A stretch of DNA of 17,021 bases from CAYFRC01 sp050946115 (GCA_050946115.1 JBMNUF010000034.1:1-17021), one strand, 5' to 3'. Positions 1 to 6,252 are shown, numbered from the stretch's first letter. Notes: a model not told the origin generated them from the letters alone. Translations and numbers: made by a program.

Positions 1-2
1 AC

Positions 3-107
3 CCGCGCTCCACATCCCGTGGCGGCGACAAGATTCGCGTCGCGTTCGATGCAAACAGGCTTCACTTCTTCGACTTCGAAAACGAGGCGACCGTCCTCGA
101 GCGCTAA
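3..107 (+). CDS. C-terminus of a sugar ABC transporter ATP-binding protein (UgpC/MsmK-like), partial
   Basis: This open frame enters from the left edge and stops with TAA at 105-107, giving 34 residues. The visible end contains GDKIRVAFDANRLHFFD, which matches the usual ending of the TOBE domain in UgpC/MsmK/MalK-type ATPases (pattern G-D-x-hydrophobic, then a HFFD-type ending shortly before the C-terminus). Family members energise ABC importers for oligosaccharides or glycerol-3-phosphate at the inner face of the membrane, and one ATPase often serves several sugar importers. The nucleotide-binding domain lies outside the window, so the substrate cannot be said. The assignment rests on a short tail only. 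Confidence 0.7.
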   Translation, partial: PRSTSRGGDKIRVAFDANRLHFFDFENEATVLER

Positions 108-136
108 CAAACCCCTGTAAATTCTATGCATTTTTG

Positions 137-168
137 CCGCCGCGCCTTGCTTTTGGAGGGCGCGGCGG
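137..168. terminator. 10-bp perfect GC hairpin, weak terminator candidate overlapping a promoter
   Basis: CCGCCGCGCC at 137-146 and GGCGCGGCGG at 159-168 are a perfect inverted repeat with a 12-base loop. It lies just behind the ABC ATPase stop, so it may end that transcript, but only TTAT follows it rather than a run of T. The loop contains the -35 hexamer of the promoter for the downstream regulator, so the hairpin and the promoter share the same DNA. Confidence 0.45.
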
Positions 169-175
169 TTATACT
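147..175 (+). promoter_or_regulatory. Sigma-A type promoter of the CdaR/PucR-type regulator
   Basis: TTGCTT (147-152), a 17-bp spacer and TATACT (170-175) form a close match to a housekeeping promoter. Transcription would start near 181-183. This decides the regulator's start codon: in-frame ATGs at 126 and 180 would lie at or before the transcript start, whereas ATG 207 would be inside the message. Confidence 0.6.
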
Positions 176-206
176 GAATATGTATTATGAAAATGAGGTG
201 AGGCGT

Positions 207-1274
207 ATGTATCTGGATCACCGCGTGATTGCGAAAATCGCAAAGATCTTCGCGAAGACCGATATGAACATCATGCTCCTTGACAACAACGGGCAGGTGA
301 TCCTTCCGGCGGACAATTACCGCGACTTCGTTTTGCCGGAGGAGTTGCGGAAGAATCCCACCGCGCCGCTGCCCTACGGCAGCTTTACCCTGATCGGGAC
401 GGAGGGCGCGCAGCCGCTGTTTTTGTGCCTCCCCGGAAGCTCGAAGGGCGTACAAGACTGCGCCGTCGTGTGTGCGGAGTTGGTGAGCCTCCTCTTGCGC
501 GTGGAGATGCCGCCCGTCAACAGGGAACAGACTATGTACGGCGCCCTCGTAGAGGGCTTGAAGGGCCTGGATTTGGAGAGCCGCGCGAACGAATGCGGCA
601 TCCCCATCAACGCCAGGCGCTGCGTGCTGCTGTTTCACCTGAGGGGCGAGGACGTCGAAACGGCGCTGAACGTATTGCGCAACGTGATCGAAGAAGAGAA
701 GGACATCGTGGTCGAGATCGATCGGCAGATGCTCGCGCTCGTCAAGGCGTTTGACGGGACGGAAGAATATGAAGAGATGACCCAGCTCGCAAACGCAATC
801 CAGGATACGCTGGAGAACGAGACGAGCCACATCGTCGATATCGGCATCGGCCTTTCCAAGGAGACGCTCGAGGAGCTTAAGGATTCGTATGAAGAGGCGA
901 AAAAGGCGCTCGACGTGGGGCGCGTGTATCGCAGGGATACCCACGTGTATTCCTATCGCGGCTTGCTGTTGGAGCGTTTCTTGAGCGACCTTCCGAAGGA
1001 AATGTGCCGCACCTACATGGATTCGATCTTCGGCGACAAGTCCATACGCCTGTTCAACGACGAAATGCTGCACACCATCGAGATGTTCTTCAAGAACAAC
1101 CTGAACCTGTCGGAGACCGCGCGGCAGATCTTCATCCACAGGAACACGCTCGTGTATCGGCTCGATAAGATCCAGCGCACCATCGGGCTCGACCTGCGCA
1201 AGTTTGACGACGCGGTGACGTTCAAGCTGATCATGCTTCTCGGAAAGAGCGGCGCGAGGAACAAATATGAATAG
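207..1274 (+). CDS. CdaR/PucR-family transcriptional regulator
   Basis: This is a 355-residue cytoplasmic DNA-binding regulator. Residues 1-100 form an N-terminal sensory region without a recognised signature. About 138-250 resemble the degenerate GGDEF-like domain of CdaR proteins (it contains DIGIGLSKETLEELKDSYEEA). Residues 287-345 are the PucR-type C-terminal helix-turn-helix (LNLSETARQIFIHRNTLVYR, with the typical HRNTL recognition-helix motif). Family members control use of organic acids, purines or other carbon sources, usually of nearby genes; the ligand here is unknown. ATG 207 was chosen because it has AGGTGAGG just upstream and lies downstream of the predicted promoter; the frame is open to ATG 126. 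The last 8 bases overlap the S41 protease gene, so the two are probably co-expressed. Confidence 0.88.
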   Translation: MYLDHRVIAKIAKIFAKTDMNIMLLDNNGQVILPADNYRDFVLPEELRKNPTAPLPYGSFTLIGTEGAQPLFLCLPGSSKGVQDCAVVCAELVSLLLRVEMPPVNREQTMYGALVEGLKGLDLESRANECGIPINARRCVLLFHLRGEDVETALNVLRNVIEEEKDIVVEIDRQMLALVKAFDGTEEYEEMTQLANAIQDTLENETSHIVDIGIGLSKETLEELKDSYEEAKKALDVGRVYRRDTHVYSYRGLLLERFLSDLPKEMCRTYMDSIFGDKSIRLFNDEMLHTIEMFFKNNLNLSETARQIFIHRNTLVYRLDKIQRTIGLDLRKFDDAVTFKLIMLLGKSGARNKYE

Positions 1275-2406
1275 AAAATTCCTTCTGCCGCTTTTGCTGG
1301 TAGCGCTCCTTGCGGCGATCGCACCATCTCTCGGCGAGGGGGTGTTTTCCGCACGCGAGGTCGCCCATCGCTATGCGCGGCTCGAAGAGGTCTATGAGAT
1401 CCTTCGGGAGGAGTATTACGAGGAATTGGACGAGGACGTGCTCATCACCGGTGCGATCCGCGGCATGATGGACGCCGTCGGCGACCGATATACCTATTAC
1501 TATACGCCCGAGGAGATGGCAGAGGAGCAGACGGAGATCGAGGGGAGCTATGAGGGCATCGGCCTTCTCATCTCCGCCGATCAGGATGGCAATCTCGTCG
1601 TGCTGCGCGTGTATGAGGATTCCCCCGCGAGCGAGGCGGGCATCCTCGCCTACGACATCATCACCGCGGTCAACGGGGAAACGGTGAGCGCCGCGACCGA
1701 ACAGGAGATGAACGAGGCGGTCGAGAAAATCCGCGCCTCCGAAAACGGCACGAACCTCACCCTTTCGAGGGAGGGGGAGGAATACGCGGTGACGCTGTAT
1801 AAGCGGGTCATTACGATGAATCGCGTGTATTACGAAATGCTCGAGGGCGATATCGGCTATATCGCACTGTTCGAGTTCGTCGGAAACGACGTAGAGGGCT
1901 TTTTGGAGGCGGAAGAGTACTTCAAGGAGCAGGGCGCGACGGGCCTGATCCTCGACCTCAGGGACAACCCCGGCGGCATGCTCGACGACGTGCTCGCCAT
2001 CGCGGATGAGATCGTGCCGGAGGGCGAAATCCTCACCATTCAGGATCGGTACGGAAACAGCGACGTATTTTCCGCCGATGCCGAGTACTGGGACATCCCC
2101 ATCGTCGTCCTCATCAACGGCAACAGTGCGTCCGCCTCGGAAGTGCTGACGGGCGCACTCAAGGATCACGACCGCGCGACGGTCATCGGCGAGACGTCCT
2201 TCGGCAAGGGCATCGTGCAGACGATTCACTATTTCGATTCGGACGGAGCGGGCATGCAGTACACGACGGGCAGATATTTCACGCCCTCGGGCTCATGCAT
2301 TCACGATCTCGGCATCGAGCCGGACATCACCGTCGTCGCGGATGCGGGGGATCCGGCGGCGTCGAACCAACTGCAGGCGGCAATCGAGTATCTTCTTGGA
2401 GGCTGA
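1267..2406 (+). CDS. S41 family C-terminal processing protease (CtpA/CtpB-like)
   Basis: This is a 379-residue exported serine protease of the carboxyl-terminal processing family, acting outside the cytoplasmic membrane. A hydrophobic signal or anchor segment is at residues 5-22. An N-terminal helical region ends in DRYTYYYTPEE, a PDZ domain spans about 92-175 (EGSYEGIGL to the LSREGEEY strand), and the protease core follows with LDLRDNPGG at 230-237. The Ser-Lys-Gln catalytic set is visible: Ser289 in NSASASE, Lys314 in FGKGIVQ and Gln318, with the same 25 and 4 residue spacings as in CtpB. Length is ordinary for the family. In Bacillus such enzymes act in sporulation signalling or envelope protein turnover; the target here is unknown. 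ATG 1267 overlaps the regulator's stop, suggesting translational coupling. Confidence 0.92.
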   Translation: MNRKFLLPLLLVALLAAIAPSLGEGVFSAREVAHRYARLEEVYEILREEYYEELDEDVLITGAIRGMMDAVGDRYTYYYTPEEMAEEQTEIEGSYEGIGLLISADQDGNLVVLRVYEDSPASEAGILAYDIITAVNGETVSAATEQEMNEAVEKIRASENGTNLTLSREGEEYAVTLYKRVITMNRVYYEMLEGDIGYIALFEFVGNDVEGFLEAEEYFKEQGATGLILDLRDNPGGMLDDVLAIADEIVPEGEILTIQDRYGNSDVFSADAEYWDIPIVVLINGNSASASEVLTGALKDHDRATVIGETSFGKGIVQTIHYFDSDGAGMQYTTGRYFTPSGSCIHDLGIEPDITVVADAGDPAASNQLQAAIEYLLGG

Positions 2407-2412
2407 TATACA

Positions 2413-2853
2413 TTGGCGGGGGAGTTGCTTTCGTTTTTGTCCGCAGTCGCGCTGCATCCCCTGTTCGGGCACATCGCGGAATGCGTCTTCATGCTGATTT
2501 TGACGCGCTGCCTAAGAAAGGGCAGGCGCGCCGCCGCATGGGTGGTCGCGATCGTGCTGCCCCTCTTTGGCTGGATCGCGGGGTGGATCGAAATGCCGGG
2601 TATGGTGGGATATATCGCCGCATCCGCGCTGTTTATCGCGCTCTTTCGGCGCGGCACGATCGTGGAAGGCGTAAAAGGCGTCCTTGTGATGGTGCTGACG
2701 CTCGCTGTGAGCCTGTTTTTGACCGCCTTGTTTCAGAAAGAGTATTCATTTTTTCGCGCGGTGCTGTATTCATTGGTTCGGCGGATAGGCACGGCACTGT
2801 CGCTCTTAATCGGTTTCTTTGCGGCAAGCACAAAAGCGCCTTTGAAGGATTGA
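2413..2853 (+). CDS. Small polytopic membrane protein of unknown function
   Basis: This 146-residue protein is mostly hydrophobic, with four or five likely membrane segments at about 18-33, 41-59, 65-79, 86-106 and 117-138 separated by short basic loops (CLRKGRRA, FRRG, VRRI). I do not recognise a family. The proposed start is TTG 2413, only 6 bases after the S41 protease stop, with GGAGG at 2398-2402 ten bases upstream; no in-frame ATG lies near. This spacing makes it the third gene of the regulator-protease operon. Its stop codon lies inside the loop of the following terminator hairpin. Membrane character is clear; any role is open. Confidence 0.7.
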   Translation: MAGELLSFLSAVALHPLFGHIAECVFMLILTRCLRKGRRAAAWVVAIVLPLFGWIAGWIEMPGMVGYIAASALFIALFRRGTIVEGVKGVLVMVLTLAVSLFLTALFQKEYSFFRAVLYSLVRRIGTALSLLIGFFAASTKAPLKD

Positions 2854-2870
2854 GTGCCTTCAAAGGCGCT
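2835..2870. terminator. Bidirectional terminator between convergent genes
   Basis: AGCGCCTTTGAAGG (2835-2848) and CCTTCAAAGGCGCT (2857-2870) are a perfect 14-bp inverted repeat with an 8-base loop. Reading leftward the stem is followed by TTTTG, a short U tract serving mntP; rightward only TAGTCTTTC follows, a weaker tail. It sits between the membrane protein and the mntP stop. Confidence 0.8.
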
Positions 2871-2897
2871 TAGTCTTTCGAGCCGTATGTGCCATGG

Positions 2898-3470
2898 TCA
2901 AATCAAGCCGGTAACAAAGATTTCGATGCCGATGGCGATCAGGATGGCGCCGCCCAAGACGGAGGTCTTGCCCTGCAGCTTTGTGCCGAACCTGCACCCG
3001 ATCAAAAGCCCCATAATACAGATGCCAAAGGTGACGACCCCGATGATGAGCGCCTCCAGAATCGCCTTCGGCGCAGGATAGTCGGCGATGGTGAAGCCCA
3101 CGGAGAGCGCGTCGACAGAAGTGGCGACGCCCTGCGCCATGAGCGCATAAAACCCGACGACGGACGCCTCGGCACAGCCCGTTCCGCGCAGCCCCTCAAA
3201 GAGCATTTTCCCGCCGATGTAGAGCAGCAATACGAGCGCGATCCACGGGATGCACTTCTGAAACGCCGTGAACACCTCCGCGACGGTCCGCACGCAGAGC
3301 CAGCCGGCGAGCGGCATGAGCACCTGAAACGTGCCGAAAACGCCGGCGATCAACGCCATGCGGGATTTGGGCATGGAAGGCTCCTTCAGCCCGTTTGCCA
3401 TGGAGACGGAAAAAGCGTCCATGGCGAGCCCGACGCCGAAGAGGACGCTATTCAGCAGAAACAAAAACAA
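2898..3470 (-). CDS. mntP: Manganese efflux pump MntP
   Basis: This 190-residue integral membrane protein matches the MntP (formerly YebN) family in length and pattern. It has about six hydrophobic segments arranged as two similar halves, each with the conserved acidic motif: MDAFSVS with Asp18 and SVDALSVG with Asp120. The equivalent aspartates are essential in E. coli MntP. The family exports Mn2+ from the cytoplasm and protects against manganese excess. The start is a TTG at 3468-3470, with GGAGG at 3481-3485 ten bases upstream; no in-frame ATG or GTG is available. It lies 33 bp behind the CbiC-like gene and probably shares its promoter. No yybP-ykoY manganese riboswitch is visible ahead of the pair. 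Confidence 0.9.
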   Translation of the reverse strand: MFLFLLNSVLFGVGLAMDAFSVSMANGLKEPSMPKSRMALIAGVFGTFQVLMPLAGWLCVRTVAEVFTAFQKCIPWIALVLLLYIGGKMLFEGLRGTGCAEASVVGFYALMAQGVATSVDALSVGFTIADYPAPKAILEALIIGVVTFGICIMGLLIGCRFGTKLQGKTSVLGGAILIAIGIEIFVTGLI

Positions 3471-3503
3471 AAGACGCGCACCTCCGAATCGCGACGATAT
3501 CGA

Positions 3504-4112
3504 TCAGTCGAGTTGCTCCAAGGCGGTGCGCAAAATCGCATTCGTCAGAGAAATCGCGGCCGACACGCCGCCCTTTTTCCCGCGCACGATGACGCAGGCG
3601 TATCCGCTCTCGAAGAGCCGTTCCTTGAGCTGCACGGCATTCACAAAGCCCGTAACCGTCGCGACGATGACCGCGTCGTGAAGCTGGGCGGGAGAGTAGC
3701 GTGAAAGAAGGTGGCTGAGCGTCGCGGGCGCACTGCCGATGACGAACATCTTGAGCCCGGGCGCCGTCATCGCCAGATCGAGCGCGACCTCCGCGCGTGT
3801 CGCGCAGCGGCTCTCCGCAACGCGCAGGACGGAAGGCTCGTTGATGAAGCACTTGCACTGAAGGCCTAAGGCGTCGAGCGACGCGCGATCGATGCCCTTT
3901 CGCACGAGCAAAGTATCCGTTATGATCGTGCCGCCGTTTAGCAGCACGTTGCGCGCCTGCTTCAGTGCGGTGGGGCTGAAACGAATGCTCTTTGCGATGT
4001 TAGGGTCGTCAAAATCCGCTTGGACACATTCCACGATGGATGTCATTTCGCTCGTTATAATGGGCAGCGTCATGTCGTCGCGCAGGGTTTCTCTCGGAAG
4101 CCTTTTCGCCAT
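3504..4112 (-). CDS. Orphan CbiC/CobH-like protein (precorrin-8X methylmutase family) with His-to-Cys change
   Basis: This 202-residue protein has the order of motifs of CbiC/CobH: ADFDDPNIAKSIRFSP, then GTIITDT (61-67), CFINEP (88-93), FVIGSAPATL, a GFVNAVQLKE helix and a basic, glycine-rich VRGKKGG end. Family members move a methyl group from C-11 to C-12 in corrin-ring synthesis (cobalt-precorrin-8 to cobyrinate). The catalytic His that normally precedes the ADF motif by three residues (pattern VIHxTADF) is Cys29 here (ECVQADF, codon TGT), and the N-terminus is shorter than usual. No other cobalamin gene is in the window. The start ATG has GAGG eight bases upstream. It may be a divergent methylmutase or a binding or repurposed protein. 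It leads a two-gene unit with mntP. Confidence 0.75.
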   Translation of the reverse strand: MAKRLPRETLRDDMTLPIITSEMTSIVECVQADFDDPNIAKSIRFSPTALKQARNVLLNGGTIITDTLLVRKGIDRASLDALGLQCKCFINEPSVLRVAESRCATRAEVALDLAMTAPGLKMFVIGSAPATLSHLLSRYSPAQLHDAVIVATVTGFVNAVQLKERLFESGYACVIVRGKKGGVSAAISLTNAILRTALEQLD

Positions 4113-4136
4113 TTTGATTACCTCAATATCTGTACA

Positions 4137-4178
4137 ATTCTGGAAATAGGTAGCAAAAATTTCCTACTTATACAGAAT
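4137..4178. promoter_or_regulatory. Imperfect dyad, possible operator of the CbiC-like/mntP unit
   Basis: ATTCTG (4137-4142) pairs with CAGAAT (4173-4178), and AGGTAG (4148-4153) pairs with CTACTT (4164-4169) with one mismatch; both pairs share nearly the same centre near 4158. The dyad covers the -10 box and expected start of the leftward promoter, a usual place for a repressor site. No known metal-regulator consensus could be matched by eye. Confidence 0.35.
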
Positions 4179-4203
4179 ACCAAAACAAGCAGTTGATTGT
4201 CAA
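4174..4203 (-). promoter_or_regulatory. Promoter of the CbiC-like/mntP unit
   Basis: Read leftward, a perfect TTGACA (4203-4198), an 18-bp spacer and TATTCT (4179-4174) precede the CbiC-like start by about 60 bases. The 5' leader would be short, leaving no room for a riboswitch. Confidence 0.55.
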
Positions 4204-4217
4204 GCGTTTCAAGCGTT
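4200..4217. repeat. Perfect 9-bp tandem repeat
   Basis: TCAAGCGTT occurs twice in direct succession (4200-4208 and 4209-4217). The first copy overlaps the -35 hexamer of the leftward CbiC-like/mntP promoter. It also lies just past the stop of the leftward gene ending at 4243, where no convincing terminator is seen. Confidence 0.6.
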
Positions 4218-4242
4218 CTTTCGATAGACGTAACAAACGCGG

Positions 4243-4812
4243 CTATCCCTGGCTGTCCTGCGGCGGTTCGGTCGGGTCGGGCATCCTATATCCCTTTGTG
4301 CCGTCGCGGTATACGCCCTTTTCGTTCGGGCAGTTGCAGATGCTGCACTGCTTGAACCCTGCGTTCACCGCCTGCGACAGGGTCACGCGCGGGGTGGTCG
4401 ATTTCACGTAGCGACAGTTTTGGGCGTGGTAACACTGCCCGCCGTCGTTGCAATACACGTAGATGGGGAGCGGCGTGGGCGTGGGAGAGACGATAAGCGA
4501 CGTATCCGGCACATAGACGGGGACGTACACATCCAGCGTACCGGAATCCTCGGAGAGCTCGGGCCCCACCATTTCCTCCTCGGGATCGCGGTAGACGATC
4601 TCGACGCCGCCTTTGCGGTATTCGGGCGGCTCGGTTCTGGACAACGCGGCGAAGACGACGATCGCGACGGCGGGGATCGTCAAGAGCAGCTTTGCCCAAA
4701 TCTTCCATTTGCAGCGCCTTTTCCAGACCTTATACAGCCCTACGGGGTAACACAGAACGAGCCAAAGCGCGAGCGCGCGATTGCCCGAGTGAGGGCGTTT
4801 CTTCTTTCGCAT
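4243..4812 (-). CDS. Membrane-anchored protein with C-terminal Cys cluster (Ada/nuclease-tail-like)
   Basis: This is a 189-residue protein of unknown role. A basic N-terminus is followed by a hydrophobic stretch at 12-27 ending in YPVGLYKVWKR, a second membrane segment at about 39-57, a Pro-rich linker (VSPTPTPLP), and a C-terminal domain with Cys121, Cys127, Cys133, Cys156, Cys159 and Cys161. The pattern Y-x-C-x5-C-Y-H-x3-C-R-Y ... S-x-A-x5-F-x-x-C-x2-C resembles the small tail domain (YHRxGCRYL...GYxPCxxC) found behind thermonuclease or ComEC-type domains; here it is the only recognisable domain. The start ATG at 4812-4810 is chosen for its GGAGG seven bases upstream; an in-frame GTG at 4839 lies inside the tRNA-Ser terminator. 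I see no clear promoter of its own in the 52 bases after the tRNA. Confidence 0.72.
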   Translation of the reverse strand: MRKKKRPHSGNRALALWLVLCYPVGLYKVWKRRCKWKIWAKLLLTIPAVAIVVFAALSRTEPPEYRKGGVEIVYRDPEEEMVGPELSEDSGTLDVYVPVYVPDTSLIVSPTPTPLPIYVYCNDGGQCYHAQNCRYVKSTTPRVTLSQAVNAGFKQCSICNCPNEKGVYRDGTKGYRMPDPTEPPQDSQG

Positions 4813-4830
4813 ATGCTTCCTCCACGATAT

Positions 4831-4857
4831 AAAAAACACCCCATGGAAGCCATGGGG
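4831..4857 (-). terminator. Terminator of tRNA-Ser, just before the Cys-cluster gene
   Basis: Read leftward, CCCCATGG, a CTT loop and CCATGGGG (4857-4839) are followed by TG and a run of six T (4836-4831). This is a good Rho-independent terminator for tRNA-Ser. The ribosome binding site of the next leftward gene starts only a few bases further on. Confidence 0.75.
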
Positions 4858-4864
4858 CAGGCAG

Positions 4865-4954
4865 CGGAGAAGGAGAGATTCGAACTCTCGAGACGCTTTT
4901 GACGCCTACGCGATTTCCAGTCGCGCGCCCTCGACCAAACTAGGCGACTTCTCC
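4865..4954 (-). tRNA. tRNA-Ser (anticodon GGA)
   Basis: The leftward sequence folds as a class II tRNA: acceptor arms GGAGAAG (4954-4948) and CTTCTCC (4872-4866), anticodon stem CGCGA/TCGCG around loop CTGGAAA with anticodon GGA at 4918-4916, a long variable arm (GGCGTC AAAA GCGTC-type pairing), and a GTTCGAATC T-loop. The long variable arm and discriminator G (4865) are serine features. It reads UCC/UCU codons. The 3' CCA is not encoded. Confidence 0.95.
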
Positions 4955-5001
4955 AGTATTCTGTTATGCCTATGGCAAGGTCTAAATTGCCAACAACAGA
5001 A

Positions 5002-5030
5002 AGTATATCATGGAGCGAGCAGAAATGCAA
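5002..5030 (-). promoter_or_regulatory. Promoter of tRNA-Ser
   Basis: Read leftward, TTGCAT (5030-5025), a 17-bp spacer and TATACT (5007-5002) lie about 48 bases before the mature tRNA 5' end, giving a leader of about 40 bases. Confidence 0.7.
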
Positions 5031-5049
5031 GGATGTATTCGATATTTAA

Positions 5050-5175
5050 CACAGATTCTCCCTTCGCCGAGAGCGGTGAAAACGCCCTCGATACAAGCTG
5101 CTTTCGGATGCCATGGGGGCTTTGCGTACCCGCTCGTCACGACCCGAAAAGTTAAATGGAGGAATTCTGAAAAAT
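5050..5175. other. Non-coding stretch between divergent tRNA promoters, possible RNA remnant
   Basis: No convincing gene lies here; one short leftward frame spans it without a ribosome binding site or recognisable protein. The leftward strand contains the string TACGCAAAGCCCCCATGGC, reminiscent of the ACGCAAAGCC core of the c-di-GMP-I (GEMM) riboswitch, and CTTTTCGG (5152-5145) can pair with CCGAAAG (5112-5106). The remaining GEMM elements (GAAA-capped first hairpin, second hairpin with its receptor) are not evident, and no gene follows directly on that strand, only tRNA-Ser. Confidence 0.2.
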
Positions 5176-5200
5176 ACATCTACAATTAACTTTGTATCCA

Positions 5201-5229
5201 TTGCAATTTGCGCCATTTTGTTGTATTAT
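5201..5229 (+). promoter_or_regulatory. Promoter of tRNA-Thr
   Basis: TTGCAA (5201-5206), a 17-bp spacer and TATTAT (5224-5229) sit 23 bases before the tRNA-Thr 5' end, in AT-rich sequence. Confidence 0.7.
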
Positions 5230-5252
5230 ATTTTTTGTGTTCGAGTGAACGC

Positions 5253-5325
<73 letters not shown>

Positions 5326-5328
5326 TCG

Positions 5329-5364
5329 GAAAATCCTTCAGAAATGAGGGATTTTCTCTTTTTT
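5329..5364 (+). terminator. Terminator of tRNA-Thr
   Basis: GAAAATCC (5329-5336) pairs with GGATTTTC (5349-5356), extendable by a G-T and an A-T pair, and is followed by TCTTTTTT (5357-5364), directly after the tRNA-Thr 3' end. Confidence 0.8.
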
Positions 5365-5472
5365 ACGGGATCGACGACCGCGGTTTGTACCTTCGAGAAT
5401 ATCCGCCGGAGGATTCGTCATCGGTTTCCGGTGAAGCCATGTGCTTTCCCATGCTTTTTAACGCAAATGTGC

Positions 5473-5501
5473 TTTTGATCTCATTCGTTTCGTGACATAA
5501 T
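5473..5501 (+). promoter_or_regulatory. Likely promoter of the small secreted protein gene
   Basis: TTTTGA (5473-5478), a 17-bp spacer and CATAAT (5496-5501) precede the gene's ribosome binding site by about 25 bases. The -35 match is weak; a frame shifted two bases (TTGATC/TAATAA) is equally possible. Confidence 0.45.
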
Positions 5502-5540
5502 AAAAACGGTATTTGGACAATCACAGACGGAGGTACGATT

Positions 5541-6167
5541 ATGAAAAAATGCCTTTCCCTGTTGGCTGTTCTCCTGGTTCTTTGCATCTTCGGCGGCTCT
5601 ATAGCGGTGGCGGAGGAGGATCCGTTGCTTGCGATCTCGATGGAAATGGTCGCGAATGTCCACGCGCTGGCAAGCGATGCGGGGTACATGGGCATGTACG
5701 GTTTCATGAGTGATCAGGAGTATATTCCCACGTTTGCCGAGGCGGACTGCGCGGATCTGCGCCAAGCCTATTCGCTCAAGATCCCTGGGGTGAATCTGCT
5801 TATGCTGCTCGCGGGCGGGACAAAAATGAGCGAGGCTGGAAGAATAAAAGCAAAACGGACGCTGTATTCTTCGCTCAGCAGTTACTGGAACGGTTCGAAG
5901 GGTTCGTCTGCAATGACGGATGCCACGCTGCTCACGTGGTCGCACAGCTATGCGGCTCCGGAAGGTTTTGGGGACTGCGCATGGCTGGTCGATTGCAGCG
6001 GCGCGATATATCACATCGCCTTTGTGGAAACCGGAGAAAATATCATCACCGCGACGGCATCGCCGATCTTCCTCGACGAAGGCGAAACCATCGATACCGT
6101 ACTCGAATCCTTCCGCGAACAGAACCCGACACTTTCTCTCAGCCAAATATATCCTCCGCAACCGTAA
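5541..6167 (+). CDS. Secreted protein of unknown function
   Basis: This 208-residue protein starts at ATG 5541 behind GGAGG. The first 24 residues are a classic signal peptide (MKK, a long Leu/Val/Ile core, then SIAVA before EE), giving a mature protein of about 184 residues; there is no lipobox cysteine at the right place. The mature part has no motif I recognise. It contains a Ser/Gly-rich middle (SSLSSYWNGSKGSSAMTD) and a C-terminal half with strand-like segments (WLVDCSGAIYHIAFVETGEN), with cysteines at the DCADL, GDCAW and VDCSG positions. It has its own promoter and terminator and so is probably monocistronic. Exported location is well supported; the role is unknown. Confidence 0.75.
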   Translation: MKKCLSLLAVLLVLCIFGGSIAVAEEDPLLAISMEMVANVHALASDAGYMGMYGFMSDQEYIPTFAEADCADLRQAYSLKIPGVNLLMLLAGGTKMSEAGRIKAKRTLYSSLSSYWNGSKGSSAMTDATLLTWSHSYAAPEGFGDCAWLVDCSGAIYHIAFVETGENIITATASPIFLDEGETIDTVLESFREQNPTLSLSQIYPPQP

Positions 6168-6220
6168 TCCTTTTTGTAAGCAGGCATTTGCGAAGCCCAA
6201 AATGCAATTCCTATCTCGCG

Positions 6221-6252
6221 CGAAGCGTCCGGCAGCGGGCGCTTCGTTTTTT
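6221..6252 (+). terminator. Rho-independent terminator of the secreted protein gene
   Basis: CGAAGCGTCC (6221-6230), loop GGCAGC and GGGCGCTTCG (6237-6246) form a 10-bp stem with one G-T pair, followed by six T. It lies 54 bases after the stop. The rest of the gene-free stretch from 6168 to 6554 holds this terminator, the next promoter and a repeat-rich leader. Confidence 0.9.

Noticed and set aside
1231..2229. Long leftward open frame of 332 codons opposite the S41 protease gene
   Set aside because: It is antisense to a gene with complete catalytic motifs, has no ribosome binding site, and its composition (Asp/Val/Arg/His-rich) is typical of reading a GC-rich gene backwards.
2889..3704. Rightward open frame of 271 codons opposite mntP and the CbiC-like gene
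   Set aside because: Highly charged product with no motif, spanning two well-supported leftward genes; a shadow.
4112..4203. Cobalamin or manganese riboswitch ahead of the CbiC-like/mntP unit
   Set aside because: The leader is only about 60 bases from promoter to start, and neither the B12 box nor a yybP-ykoY core is present.
5085..5125. TCCGAAAGCAGC string near tRNA-Ser, recalling small SRP RNA
   Set aside because: The conserved SRP core has GGAAGGAAGCAGC with flanking pairing (often near tRNA-Ser); here the GGAAGG part and the paired arms are missing.
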